Made by a program: the position numbers and the translations under genes
Shown: positions 51,596 to 59,879 of the stretch, piece after piece
Layout of the letters: every line of letters starts with the position of its first letter
Position numbering within the stretch: the first letter of the stretch is position 1
The notes under the pieces: generated by a model
Told to the model about the DNA's origin: nothing
Database searches by the model: none
Seen by the model: only the letters and a program-made list of their open reading frames with translations
Assembly: GCA_963723765.1 (NCBI GenBank)
Contig: CAVRSD010000003.1
Span: forward strand, 248,001-312,000
Reading direction: 5' to 3'
Source of the DNA: DATBAX01 sp963723765
GTDB taxonomy: Bacteria; Acidobacteriota; Terriglobia; Terriglobales; Acidobacteriaceae
Length of the DNA stretch: 64,000 nt

Positions 51596-52860
51596 GTTTT
51601 TCTGCGGGAATCAGGTGTGTGCACATGCTCTGGCCGGAATCCCATGCCGACCACACGTGCGGGGATGCGGCGCAATATTGGAAATTGCTGCAAAAGTTTC
51701 AAGGCAAGTGGAAGCTTGCGGATCAAAGCTTTGCTTCCCAGGGACGGGCTGATAAACCGCTTGTGCGCGAAAATCTGTATTCGCTGGATCATCCGCGTGG
51801 GGAATTCGCGCCGCTGTTGTACTTTCTTTAATACGTCGTCCGTAACCGCACTATGTAGCAGCGGTTCCGCGAGAATGTTCGCAGCGGCCACGGCATCCTG
51901 AATCGCCAGATTGATCCCAACGCCTCCAATGGGAGACATCGCATGCGCAGCATCTCCGATGCATAAGAGCCCTGAACGCGACCAGTGGCGCAAGTGATCG
52001 ACAGCCACCGACAATAGTTTGATATCGTTCCAATCTTTCAGTTCATCCACGCGTTCGCGCAGGAAAGGCGCCACGCTGGCCAGGTTTTCTCGAAACGCTG
52101 GCAGGCCCTGCCGTTGGATCTTTTCGAACCCGCCCTTGGAAATTACAAAGGCACACTGCCAATAGTCGTCACGATTAAGCATGACCAGAATTCTTCCTGC
52201 CCGGAAGCGGCCAAGCGTCTGCTCAGGATCACTCGGCTGCCGTGAGACCCGCATCCACAGAACATCGATGGGTGCGCCACGGTCGATTACCTCAAAGCCA
52301 GCTTTTTCCCGGACAATGGAACGGCGGCCATCGGCTCCTACAGTCAAGTCAGCGCGCACTTCCAAGGGGCCTTGCGGAGTCTTCGCACGTACTCCCGTGA
52401 TCCGGCCGTTTTCTTCGACCAAATCTGTAACTTCAGACACCATGTGCAAGTGGAATTCTGGGTAAAGCTTTCCCTGTTCAGCAATAAAATTCAGGAACTC
52501 CCACTGCGGCATTAATGCCACAAATTTGCAGTGCGTCGGAAGATGAGAAAAGTCGGCAACGGTTGCGGAGAAGTCGTCAATTTGCGCACCCAGTTGACGC
52601 AGTTCTTGATGTGGTCTTCGCAGGAATTCATCGAGGATTCCCAGTTCATACATGATTTCGAGCGTAGAGGGGTGAATCGTGTCGCCGCGAAAATCGCGCA
52701 AGAAATCCGCATGTTTTTCGAGAACAACTGTTTCTACTCCTGCCCGGGCCAACAGAAAGCCGAGCACCATTCCTGCCGGGCCGCCGCCTACAATGCAGCA
52801 CTGGGTTTTGATTGGCTGGGAATTCGAGATCGTTTGCGGTACGGCTGATGTCGTGTCCAC
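51592..52860 (-). CDS. FAD-dependent monooxygenase/oxidoreductase (UbiH/PHBH-like)
   Basis: A 422-residue flavoprotein. The ADP-binding loop is GGGPAGMVLGFLLARAGVETVVLEKH (about residues 25-50; GxGxxG-type), DGRRSIVREKAG lies near residue 180, and the second FAD motif GDAAHAMSPIGGVGINLAIQDA is near 305. This is the aromatic-ring hydroxylase/UbiH family. The substrate is unknown; it could act on quinones, aromatic or halogenated compounds. The C-terminus ends with a basic segment after residue 400. The start is GTG 52858-52860. It is convergent with thrC (4-base overlap). No cluster of aromatic degradation genes surrounds it. Confidence 0.85.
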   Translation of the reverse strand: MDTTSAVPQTISNSQPIKTQCCIVGGGPAGMVLGFLLARAGVETVVLEKHADFLRDFRGDTIHPSTLEIMYELGILDEFLRRPHQELRQLGAQIDDFSATVADFSHLPTHCKFVALMPQWEFLNFIAEQGKLYPEFHLHMVSEVTDLVEENGRITGVRAKTPQGPLEVRADLTVGADGRRSIVREKAGFEVIDRGAPIDVLWMRVSRQPSDPEQTLGRFRAGRILVMLNRDDYWQCAFVISKGGFEKIQRQGLPAFRENLASVAPFLRERVDELKDWNDIKLLSVAVDHLRHWSRSGLLCIGDAAHAMSPIGGVGINLAIQDAVAAANILAEPLLHSAVTDDVLKKVQQRREFPTRMIQRIQIFAHKRFISPSLGSKALIRKLPLALKLLQQFPILRRIPARVVGMGFRPEHVHTPDSRRKT

Positions 52861-52999
52861 GACTTACAGTTTAATCCAACGAATTTAAGAGAGACACAAG
52901 TTCAATGACGTCTTCGCAGATCGGCGGGCTTCGCCCAGTCGGACCGCCGAGCGGCTGTCACTACGTAGGGCGAACCGTGCTACATTTTGCTACAGGCAA

Positions 53000-54352
53000 A
53001 TGGAACAGCGTCTCATCCTCATTAATCTGCTGATCAAGCTCGGCGTCGCTGCCGCCGTGTCCAGTGCGCTCGTCCGCTCGGTCGAGTTCAAGTCTCTATT
53101 GTTCAGGGAAAGGCGCCCGCTGAAGCAGCGGATTTACCTGATCTTGTGGATCAGCGTTCCCATTGCACTGGGGGTCTGGATACGATTTAGTGCCAAAAGT
53201 TTCGTCGCCGGTGATTTGTCGTTCGAAACCACGATTCTTCTTGGTGTCGTGGCGGGCCGGTTTTCCGGGATGGTAGGAGGTTCACTGATCGCATTGCCCG
53301 CCGTGCTGCATGGGCAATGGGCTGTCCTTCCTTTTAATCTTTTGTGCGGTTTCATTGCCGGGCAACTGCGTAACCTGGCGCCTGATCGGGAAGACATCTG
53401 GTCGTTCTCTCCCTTTATTGATTTGAGCGTTTATCGCATGATCCGGCGTAACTTGCCGACTCCACGTCTTTTCGACTGGCAAGTCATGTTTTTCGTTTCC
53501 ATCGTGGCGTTGCGTTTCATGCAAATGGAAATTTCGCATTTCCTGCCGCGGGCCACTTTCAGCCTGGAAAGCCCAACCTGGTGGGTGGAAGCTCTAATTT
53601 ACGCGTCGTCGATCATGGTGATTGGTACGGAACTGAAAATCTGGAACAGTGTACGCATCCAAATCAAGCTCGAAGAACAGCAGCGCCTGTTGCTCCAGTC
53701 GCGGATGCAGGCGCTGCAGAACCAGATCAATCCGCACTTCCTGTTCAATACCCTGAATTCAATTTCTTCGTTGGTCCGCTTTGATCCCGACACCGCGCGT
53801 GAGTTGATTATCAAACTGGCCAACATTCTGCGGCGGTTATTGCACAGCAGTGACGCCTTTGTTCCGCTGCAGGAAGAAGTGGAATTCATCGACAACTATC
53901 TGGACATTGAAGTGGTCCGCTTCGGCCGGGACAAACTGCGAGTGGTGAAGGAACTGGATCCGCCGTCGCTGGATGTGATGGTGCCAAGCATGTTGCTGCA
54001 ACCGCTGGTGGAAAATTCTATCAAGCACGGTCTGGCATCGAAAATTGAAGGCGGCAGTATTTACCTGCGAAGCCGGTTGACCGAATCTCATCTGACCATT
54101 GAAGTTGAGGATGACGGAGTGGGCATGGCGTCGGCGCAGTTGCTGGAAAGGCCTACCGGATTCGGTGGAAGCGGGATCGGGATGGCCAATGTAGCGGAGC
54201 GGCTGAAAGTCTTGTACGGCGACACCGCCCGCATGACCATCGACAGCCACGACGGGAAGGGAACACTGGTTCGGTTGCGGCTGCCGGTTTTGCCCACCGA
54301 AGGCGCGATTCCCGCTGCTCTCTACGAAGAACGTTCCAGTACGCGCCGGTAG
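53000..54352 (+). CDS. LytS-type sensor histidine kinase
   Basis: A 450-residue sensor. Residues about 1-210 form the 5TMR-LYT membrane region, with AVSSALVRSVEFKSLLF and FETTILLGVVAGRFSGMVGG (typical of LytS/YehU). A short helix leads to the His-kinase domain (about 240-320; NQINPHFLFNTLNSISSLVR, with the phospho-acceptor histidine) and the HATPase domain (about 340-440; LLQPLVENSIKHG N-box and GIGMANVAERL G-box). LytS-type kinases sense membrane potential or pyruvate and pair with a LytTR-type response regulator. None is adjacent here, so the regulator is elsewhere. The start ATG at 53000 lacks an obvious ribosome site. The gene overlaps the end of bshA by 31 bases on the opposite strand. 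Confidence 0.9.
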   Translation: MEQRLILINLLIKLGVAAAVSSALVRSVEFKSLLFRERRPLKQRIYLILWISVPIALGVWIRFSAKSFVAGDLSFETTILLGVVAGRFSGMVGGSLIALPAVLHGQWAVLPFNLLCGFIAGQLRNLAPDREDIWSFSPFIDLSVYRMIRRNLPTPRLFDWQVMFFVSIVALRFMQMEISHFLPRATFSLESPTWWVEALIYASSIMVIGTELKIWNSVRIQIKLEEQQRLLLQSRMQALQNQINPHFLFNTLNSISSLVRFDPDTARELIIKLANILRRLLHSSDAFVPLQEEVEFIDNYLDIEVVRFGRDKLRVVKELDPPSLDVMVPSMLLQPLVENSIKHGLASKIEGGSIYLRSRLTESHLTIEVEDDGVGMASAQLLERPTGFGGSGIGMANVAERLKVLYGDTARMTIDSHDGKGTLVRLRLPVLPTEGAIPAALYEERSSTRR

Positions 54353-55464
54353 AATTCTTCATATTGCGGAATGATCTTGGTAGTGCAGAAACGTGCTTGC
54401 GCCACTCCTCTGCAGGCTTGCGCCATATTTGCCAGGGCAGCGTCATCGCCTAATAGATCAATGGCATACCGTGCCATGGTGTCAACGTCACCCACGTCTG
54501 CGAGATAGCCGCTTTTCCCGTTCTCAATGACCTCTGGAACACCACCCACATTGGTAGCGATAGGCACCACTTTGCAAGCCATTCCCTCGAGTGCGGCGAG
54601 GCCGAAGGACTCCAACTCGCTGGGCATCAGCATGACATCCGCCAACGCGAGTTTGGTATGGACGTTGTCCTGTTTGCCCATGAAAATCACATCACGCTGG
54701 ATACCTTTTTTATTCGCCAGCCGCTCGGCCGCGGGGCGGTCGGGGCCATCTCCGATGAGCATTAACTTGGAGGGAATTTTCTTGTGGACGCGATCGAAGA
54801 TCTCGATCACATCCGTCAATCGCTTTACCGGACGGAAATTCGATAGATGCATCAGAATCCGCTCGCCCTTCGGAGCATACTTTAGCCTGCGCTGGGCGGC
54901 ATCCGCGTCGCGAACGTAGAGATCGCAATTCACAAAGTTGTAGATCACCTGAATTTGGTTCTTGATCTCGAACTCGCGCAGCGTGCGCTCGCGCAAATAT
55001 TCCGAGATTGCGGTCACGCCGTCACTCTGCTCGATGGAAAAGCGGGTGATGGGAAGATAAGAGGGGTCCTGGCCTACCAGCGTGATGTCCGTGCCATGCA
55101 GCGTGGTCACAAAAGGAAGCTTGCGAGGTTTGGGCGCGGCGGCCAGCATCTGCTTGGCTAGCATTGCGCTCACCGAGTGAGGGATGGCATAGTGCACATG
55201 CAGCAGATCCAATTCCTGGAGTTCCGCAACTTCCGCCATGCGCGTGGCCAGAGCTAAATCATAAGGAGGGTAATCGAATAGCGGATAGCGGGAGACTTCC
55301 ACTTCATGATAGTGAATGTTGGCGTTGGTTCCGGTCAGCCGGATGGGCGGGGCGTAAGAGATGAAGTGGATCTCGTGGCCGCGTTGGGCCAGCTCCAGGC
55401 CAAGTTCGGTGGCCACCACGCCACTGCCACCATAGGTCGGATAACAGGTGATCCCAATCTTCAT
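54322..55464 (-). CDS. bshA: N-acetyl-alpha-D-glucosaminyl L-malate synthase BshA
   Basis: BshA joins UDP-GlcNAc and L-malate in the first step of bacillithiol synthesis. The 380-residue GT4 glycosyltransferase begins MKIGITCYPTYGGSGVVATE, the hallmark BshA start, followed by FISYAPPIRL and YHEVEVSRYPLFDYPPYDLALA. TLHGTDITLVGQDPSYLPIT and LMPSELESFGLAALEGMACK near the C-terminus bind the donor. ATG 55462-55464 has an AAAGGA site. The window also holds ypdA, proposed bacillithiol disulfide reductase. BshB and BshC were not found here. This supports bacillithiol as the organism's thiol. Confidence is high. Confidence 0.94.
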   Translation of the reverse strand: MKIGITCYPTYGGSGVVATELGLELAQRGHEIHFISYAPPIRLTGTNANIHYHEVEVSRYPLFDYPPYDLALATRMAEVAELQELDLLHVHYAIPHSVSAMLAKQMLAAAPKPRKLPFVTTLHGTDITLVGQDPSYLPITRFSIEQSDGVTAISEYLRERTLREFEIKNQIQVIYNFVNCDLYVRDADAAQRRLKYAPKGERILMHLSNFRPVKRLTDVIEIFDRVHKKIPSKLMLIGDGPDRPAAERLANKKGIQRDVIFMGKQDNVHTKLALADVMLMPSELESFGLAALEGMACKVVPIATNVGGVPEVIENGKSGYLADVGDVDTMARYAIDLLGDDAALANMAQACRGVAQARFCTTKIIPQYEEFYRRVLERSS

Positions 55465-55569
55465 GCCAATCCTTTCAGGCGCAAACCTGCAACCTTCCAT
55501 TCGATGGTTTGAAGGATACTTCGATTCAGATTCTGGTGGTTGGGATGGCGGACGCGGAAGAAAACTAAG

Positions 55570-56253
55570 CTAGGAATCCTGGTTGGAGGCGCCTTTGGCT
55601 GCCCCAAGGCCGGTATCCATTTTTTCTACAAACTCCTGCAAGCGCTGCTGCACGCTGGTATCGAGTGTGGTGAATTCGATGCCCATCCCCACTCCTGGAT
55701 CACTCGCTCTGACTGTGCCGGTGGTGGTGGTTTTTTCTGAGTCCATCCAGAAAATGATGACGACTTCTGTGCCAATCGACAGCGGCAGCAGGGTCTCAAC
55801 ATAACATCCACGACCGCCGATGTCCGTGGCGTTGGTCTGCATGTGCGCCCGTCGGGCGTCAGGGAACCCGATCTCGATGGGGAACAATACTTTGTGACGA
55901 AGAAATTTTCTCTTGTTTTGCCCGCGGTGGGCATTCGCCGCACGCGCTCGCGGAAGGGTCAAATCTCCCCAGGGACTCTGTTGGTGTTCAAGAATCTGTA
56001 CGCCCACTTCGTTCTTGCGCACGGTTCCTGCATCGACCACCCAAATGACGCGAAACCGCGCTTTCTTCTCGCCGTATTGAATGCCGATAACGTCTCCCGG
56101 CTTCAGGGGATGGCTAATGCGGGAAAGCAGAGCCCCATCGCTGCTGATGTTGCCAGCGCTGGCAGTCTGAAAGAAGGGACGACCTTCCGAATCCATGCCC
56201 CAAACGCGGACAGGAATATCGGCTTCGACGCGGGATTCCGGTCTGTTTTCCAT
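55570..56253 (-). CDS. Tandem PilZ domain protein
   Basis: A 227-residue cytosolic protein with two PilZ-like domains, the c-di-GMP receptor fold. The first (about 1-100) starts NRPESRVEADIPVRVWG and lacks a full RxxxR; the second (about 112-210) has KRKFLRHKVLFPIEI with RxxxR and the later DIGGRGCYVETLLPL loop in the place of the usual D/NxSxxG. Binding of c-di-GMP by the second domain is therefore plausible, not certain, since serine is replaced by glycine. The order resembles other Acidobacteriota PilZ pairs. ATG 56251-56253. It is flanked by bshA and the YdjC-type deacetylase on the same strand. The regulated target is unknown. Confidence 0.8.
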   Translation of the reverse strand: MENRPESRVEADIPVRVWGMDSEGRPFFQTASAGNISSDGALLSRISHPLKPGDVIGIQYGEKKARFRVIWVVDAGTVRKNEVGVQILEHQQSPWGDLTLPRARAANAHRGQNKRKFLRHKVLFPIEIGFPDARRAHMQTNATDIGGRGCYVETLLPLSIGTEVVIIFWMDSEKTTTTGTVRASDPGVGMGIEFTTLDTSVQQRLQEFVEKMDTGLGAAKGASNQDS

Positions 56254-56383
56254 GAAATAAACGCTGCTCTATCTCAGCGGCAGCCCAATCATACCGTGGC
56301 CCTTCCAGACTGGTATTACGAATTTAGCGGCTTATGGTTACTAAAGGTACTTGGGTCGGGTGCCCGTCCGGCCCACTGTTTGC

Positions 56384-57247
56384 TCAACTGAGGTCGCGAT
56401 AGGAGATGAGCTCTATGCCGCTACGAGCCAGCAAATTAAGGGTTTCCGGGGATTTAAGCACTTGCAGTTCCTGTTCACGGGACTCCCGCAGCCGGGTTTG
56501 GACACCATCTAACTCGGCATCGTTGTAACCGGGGTGACAAACAAACTCCCAGGTCCCCTCCGGCAGTTTCTCGATGATCAAACGAAACAGCCGGTCATCC
56601 AGCGCTCCTGTCACGACAATTCCCAGCGTTCCATCCGGTGTAATCACACCCGCTTCTTTTGTGGCTTTGCGGAATTTGCCGGCGAGATTGCGCAGCAATT
56701 TGACCTCGCCATACCGTTTCCATAGTCCTGGACGCCCTGCGGCGAGAGAGATGCGGATTACTTCAAACGGATTTCGCATGGCAGGAACACCGCAAGCCTT
56801 GGCCGCCCGCAATAACGGACGGAAAACTGACGGAAACATGTGGGTGTGTTTGTGCGAGTCCAGGTGGGAGACAGCGATTCCCGCCGATTGCAACTTGCGG
56901 ATTTGCGCGGTGACTTCCGCCTCAATCTGATCTGCATTCAAGCGTCCGGTCAACGCCCGAAAAGAAAACTTGCTCATGCTACTGCCGAAACGCGCAGGAC
57001 TGGGGCTGCTAATCAGACTGGAAACCTGGGTTGCCTCAAGAACGGGGAAACCATCCACCAGCACCACGTGACATCCGACACTGAGTTGCTGTGCGGATTG
57101 CGCCATGCGAGCTGCATCCTCGAATGCAGGGCCATTTGCCATTAACGTAGACGATGTCACGACGCCGTGTTCATGGGCCTCTAGGATGGCGCGATTCACG
57201 CCATGGGTCAGACCGAAGTCGTCAGCATTAATGATCAGACGTCGCAC
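56384..57247 (-). CDS. ChbG/HpnK (YdjC) family carbohydrate deacetylase
   Basis: A 287-residue deacetylase of the YdjC/ChbG family, which removes acetyl groups from chitooligosaccharides or sugar-lipids (HpnK acts on hopanoid glucosamine). The metal motif is the N-terminal LIINADDFGLTHGVN (Asp-Asp), with GCHVVLVDGFPVL (His), AVSHLDSHKHTHMFPSV (two His) following. The length is as expected (about 250-290). The start is GTG 57245-57247. HpnK-type activity would suit a hopanoid producer, but no hpn cluster is here; deacetylating a wall or storage sugar is equally possible. It sits downstream on the minus strand of a repeat pair. Confidence 0.85.
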   Translation of the reverse strand: MRRLIINADDFGLTHGVNRAILEAHEHGVVTSSTLMANGPAFEDAARMAQSAQQLSVGCHVVLVDGFPVLEATQVSSLISSPSPARFGSSMSKFSFRALTGRLNADQIEAEVTAQIRKLQSAGIAVSHLDSHKHTHMFPSVFRPLLRAAKACGVPAMRNPFEVIRISLAAGRPGLWKRYGEVKLLRNLAGKFRKATKEAGVITPDGTLGIVVTGALDDRLFRLIIEKLPEGTWEFVCHPGYNDAELDGVQTRLRESREQELQVLKSPETLNLLARSGIELISYRDLS

Positions 57248-57268
57248 GCGAGAGTGTAGCTTGAACGG

Positions 57269-57443
57269 CTATCAGCTGTCAGCTCTCAGCCGTCAGCCAA
57301 AACCTTGCACCGTAGAGATCGCCAAGATGAAAATCGCGAAGACCGGAAGAAGACCAGAAAGGGAAGCCACGGCCGAGTCTTTTGGCTCCAATGTTCGCCG
57401 ATGGCCGTAAGCTGATAGCTGACCGCTGAAAGCTGAGAGCTGC
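57269..57443. repeat. Inverted pair of TCAGC-type repeat arrays (copies B and C)
   Basis: Copy B (57269-57298, CTATCAGCTGTCAGCTCTCAGC...) and copy C (57409-57443, AAGCTGATAGCTGACCGCTGAAAGC...) face each other across about 110 bases. Both are tandem short units of TCAGC/AGCTGA. The layout resembles the ends of a small MITE-like element, but no target duplication was seen. A third copy lies at 38299-38330. Confidence 0.6.
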
Positions 57444-57574
57444 TCCTAAAGGTTTGACCACTATTTCCACGCCCACGTATACTCGCTTACAAGTTCTTTT
57501 CGAATAGATGCCTCTCATCTTTCGCGAAGCTCCGCACCAAAACTTAATTATTGGTTTTGACACCGGGAGCGAAG

Positions 57575-57651
57575 GGGTGGTTAGCTCAGCTGGTTAGAGC
57601 GCCTGCCTTACAAGCAGGAGGTCGCAGGTTCGAGTCCTGCACTACCCACCA
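57575..57651 (+). tRNA. tRNA-Val (anticodon TAC), CCA encoded
   Basis: The acceptor GGGTGGT pairs with ACTACCC (one G-T wobble). The anticodon stem CCTGC/GCAGG encloses CTTACAA with TAC at the anticodon. The T-arm GCAGG-TTCGAGT-CCTGC is followed by discriminator A and CCA. It lies 38 bases upstream of the Ni/Co transporter start. Confidence 0.97.
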
Positions 57652-57689
57652 ATTCGGTCTTTCCGGTAGCCCTACCGGAGACTTTGAAA

Positions 57690-58499
57690 ATGATCGGTTT
57701 TCTGTCCATCTTGGCAGTGGGATTTTTTCTGGGGATGCGCCACGCCACCGACCCTGACCACGTCATCGCGGTCACAACCATTGTCAGTAATCAGCGCAAT
57801 AGAGCCCGGGCTGCCCTCATCGGCGGATTTTGGGGTGTTGGCCACACTGTCACCATCTTCGTGGTCGGCGCTGGAATCATTCTTTTCAATCTCGTCATTC
57901 CAGTGCGAGTCGGACTCAGCATGGAACTATCCGTGGCGGTCATGCTCATCATCCTGGGCGTGATCAACGTAGCCGGGTTTCTGCATTCGCTGCCTACCGG
58001 ATCCGACCAACTTAATAACGGACCGGAAGTTGTCCATTCGCATCCCCACGGCCACGGAGACTACGTTCATAACCATCCCCATTCTCATGGGACTGCTGTT
58101 CATCCTCATTTGCCCGACCAGGCGCCGGTGGCTTGGATGGACCAGCAATTTGGCAGGATCGGCCTATATCAATATCTTCGTCCGTTCATCGTGGGAGTAG
58201 TTCACGGACTAGCCGGTTCAGCGGCGGTGGCCTTGCTGGTCTTGACGACGATTCGAAACGTCCATTGGGCGATCGCTTATCTGTTGATCTTTGGCGTGGG
58301 TACGATTGCAGGCATGATGTTAATCACCATGAGCATTGCCTCGGTGTTTACGATGGTGGGGAAGGGTCGTCAGAAGTTTTCCCGTCAACTGGCGTTCGCT
58401 TCAGGTCTGCTAAGTTTTTGCTTTGGTCTTTTCATTGCTTACCACATCTGCTTTGTGAACGGCCTTTTTTCGGCCCATGTCCAATGGATACCGCAATAG
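57690..58499 (+). CDS. Nickel/cobalt transporter (NiCoT-like)
   Basis: A 269-residue membrane permease for Ni2+ or Co2+ uptake. The signature HX4DH, RHATDPDHVIAV, is in the second helix (about residues 18-29); further helices follow (GGFWGVGHTVTIFVVGAGI near 47-65). Between helices about 110-150 is a long His-rich loop (HSHPHGHGDYVHNHPHSHG), typical of metal-handling proteins. The C-terminal part has GVVHGLAGSAAVALLVL. I chose ATG 57690, with a GGAG site 9 bases upstream; a TTG two codons earlier is also possible. A perfect palindrome (57662-57679) overlaps the ribosome site. Nickel may serve urease or hydrogenase, absent here. Confidence 0.87.
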   Translation: MIGFLSILAVGFFLGMRHATDPDHVIAVTTIVSNQRNRARAALIGGFWGVGHTVTIFVVGAGIILFNLVIPVRVGLSMELSVAVMLIILGVINVAGFLHSLPTGSDQLNNGPEVVHSHPHGHGDYVHNHPHSHGTAVHPHLPDQAPVAWMDQQFGRIGLYQYLRPFIVGVVHGLAGSAAVALLVLTTIRNVHWAIAYLLIFGVGTIAGMMLITMSIASVFTMVGKGRQKFSRQLAFASGLLSFCFGLFIAYHICFVNGLFSAHVQWIPQ

Positions 58500-58532
58500 G
58501 GTGGCTCCCGTTCCTCGGGTTTTTAGCGATTC

Positions 58533-58955
58533 TTACGAGAACACAACCTTCTGATGGAAGGCGCTTTTTCGGAAAGCGGAAGTGGCAAGAGTATTAGCTT
58601 CCATGTTGTTTTCACGACCTACATGCGAAATTGTGAACTGTATCGACCTTGCGAGTTTGTGGCAGGTCCAGTGGAGTGAGTAGAGGCGGGTGCTGTGGCA
58701 TTTGTACTCGCCGGTCATTTGCTTCACCACAACTTCGGAGTCTGAATAGACGTGCAATCGTCGCGCCGACAGGGACAGAGCACACTGCAACGCTTCCATA
58801 AGGGCCATATATTCGGCGACGTTGCTGTCCTGGTGTCCTATCGACTTTGCGATTCGGATGGGGCCGGCTGGGGCGCCATGAATAACCACTCCGATGCCGG
58901 AAGGCCCAGGATTCCCGAAGGAGCTGCCATCGATATGAGCAATAAGATCTGCCAT
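58533..58955 (-). CDS. Ribonuclease HI-like protein
   Basis: A 140-residue RNase H-fold protein. LIAHIDGSSFGNPGPSGIG carries the first catalytic aspartate, NVAEYMALMEAL the glutamate, and YSDSEVVVKQM the second aspartate. The last position, expected as aspartate in the NxxADxLA type segment, here reads NNMEANTLATS, so asparagine replaces aspartate. It matches the short RHL/ribonuclease HI family. ATG 58953-58955. RNase HI cuts RNA in RNA-DNA hybrids; with the altered fourth residue, activity may be reduced. It is divergent from the ncRNA candidate and convergent with the Ni/Co transporter. Confidence 0.83.
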   Translation of the reverse strand: MADLIAHIDGSSFGNPGPSGIGVVIHGAPAGPIRIAKSIGHQDSNVAEYMALMEALQCALSLSARRLHVYSDSEVVVKQMTGEYKCHSTRLYSLHWTCHKLARSIQFTISHVGRENNMEANTLATSAFRKSAFHQKVVFS

Positions 58956-59179
58956 TGTCTGTTGCGCTTCTAACCACCATCGGCGATGGCCGATCACCCG
59001 TCAAGACGCTTACTTGGTTCCGGTATAGTCGCCACTAGATATTAGCTTCACGTCTGTGCATCACTCTGTGGAAAAACAGGAATAATCTAATCTCTCGTTC
59101 AACAAGCGCCAATAATTCAACGGATTGCCGTTCTCACAAACACGAGACTCGAATTCCGGTTTTGCACTGAAAAGCGGCA

Positions 59180-59208
59180 TTGACAATTTTACAGGAACTG
59201 TTTACCTT
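59180..59208 (+). promoter_or_regulatory. Candidate sigma-70 promoter for the ncRNA
   Basis: TTGACA (59180-59185) is a perfect -35 box; 17 bases later TACCTT (59203-59208) is a weak but reasonable -10 box. Transcription would begin near 59215. No ORF follows. Confidence 0.5.
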
Positions 59209-59214
59209 GGCACC

Positions 59215-59460
59215 CGTCGACGGCTGAAAAGGTTTGGCTTAATAAAATTTGCCGAGCCGAAATAAGCTGAGTGATTAGTTTGGCAGGGCAACTTGCTGAG
59301 CAGCCAGAGACAGACGACTCCGCAAGGGGTAGTTGGAATTTGGAACTGCGAAAGCAGTGATCACATCAAAAGGCTGTGACGGTACATGCGTCCACGCTGT
59401 CGGCTCCTTCACGGGAGCAGGTGGCTAGAGCATAACCAATGTCACAGCCTTTAGTTTTTT
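59215..59460 (+). ncRNA. Candidate structured non-coding RNA with intrinsic terminator
   Basis: A region of about 245 bases without an ORF, starting at a TTGACA promoter. Near its middle lies a GAAA-tetraloop hairpin (ACTGC-GAAA-GCAGT, 59345-59358). The 3' part folds into nested stems: a perfect 12-bp stem AAAGGCTGTGAC (59369-59380) / GTCACAGCCTTT (59441-59452), then CCAC/GTGG (59392-59395 with 59421-59424) and GCTCC/GGAGC (59403-59407 with 59414-59418), followed by a T6 run (59455-59460). The outer stem also fits a terminator. I do not recognise an Rfam family; 6S, SRP and RNase P RNA were considered and do not fit by eye. Alternative: a structured leader or decayed element. Confidence 0.45.
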
Positions 59461-59694
59461 CTTCTTATATCTAACTCCTCGCAGAGATCCTGTCGTGAAT
59501 CAATAGCTCGAGCGAATCGCCTGACAGATCAAGAAACTGTCTGTTACAATTTCTACACGGTGCATGGACAGATGCGCCAGGTCGTACGGTTGCCGCAGGA
59601 TCCGAATTGGTGGAAGTGTGGAAACTGGCAATTCTGCGGACAGTGAGAAAACATCGGAAAATCAGGGGTTTGCCGCTAACCCTGAGAACAAGTT

Positions 59695-59771
59695 GGGGAC
59701 GTAGTTCAGTTGGTTAGAACGCTGCCCTGTCACGGCAGAGGCCGCGGGTTCGAGTCCCGTCGTCCCCGCCA
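59695..59771 (+). tRNA. tRNA-Asp (anticodon GTC), CCA encoded
   Basis: The acceptor GGGGACG pairs exactly with CGTCCCC. The anticodon stem CTGCC/GGCAG encloses CTGTCAC with GTC. The T-arm and CCA are intact. A small hairpin (TCAGGG/CCCTGA) precedes it. It borders the integrase remnant and was probably used as an integration site. Confidence 0.97.
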
Positions 59772-59821
59772 TTCCTTTCTAAAGCACTAGCGCTAATTTT
59801 GGCGAAACCATCAAGGGCCCC

Positions 59822-59849
59822 AAAAGGGCACGTTTTGGCGCCCTTTTTT
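59822..59849 (+). terminator. Intrinsic terminator after tRNA-Asp
   Basis: An 8-bp stem AAAAGGGC / GCCCTTTT with a 10-base loop, continuing as a T6 run, 50 bases after the tRNA-Asp end. A typical Rho-independent terminator for the tRNA transcript. Confidence 0.8.
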
Positions 59850-59879
59850 GTGTCTCTTTTCGCTCGGCCGATTCCCGTC

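Noticed and set aside
57575..57651. tRNA-Val as integration site
   Set aside because: No integrase or repeated tRNA end was seen next to it; only the nearby repeat pair prompted the idea.
59215..59460. 6S RNA, tmRNA, SRP RNA or RNase P RNA
   Set aside because: Sizes, ends and conserved motifs of these families were compared by eye and do not match; kept only as unknown ncRNA.
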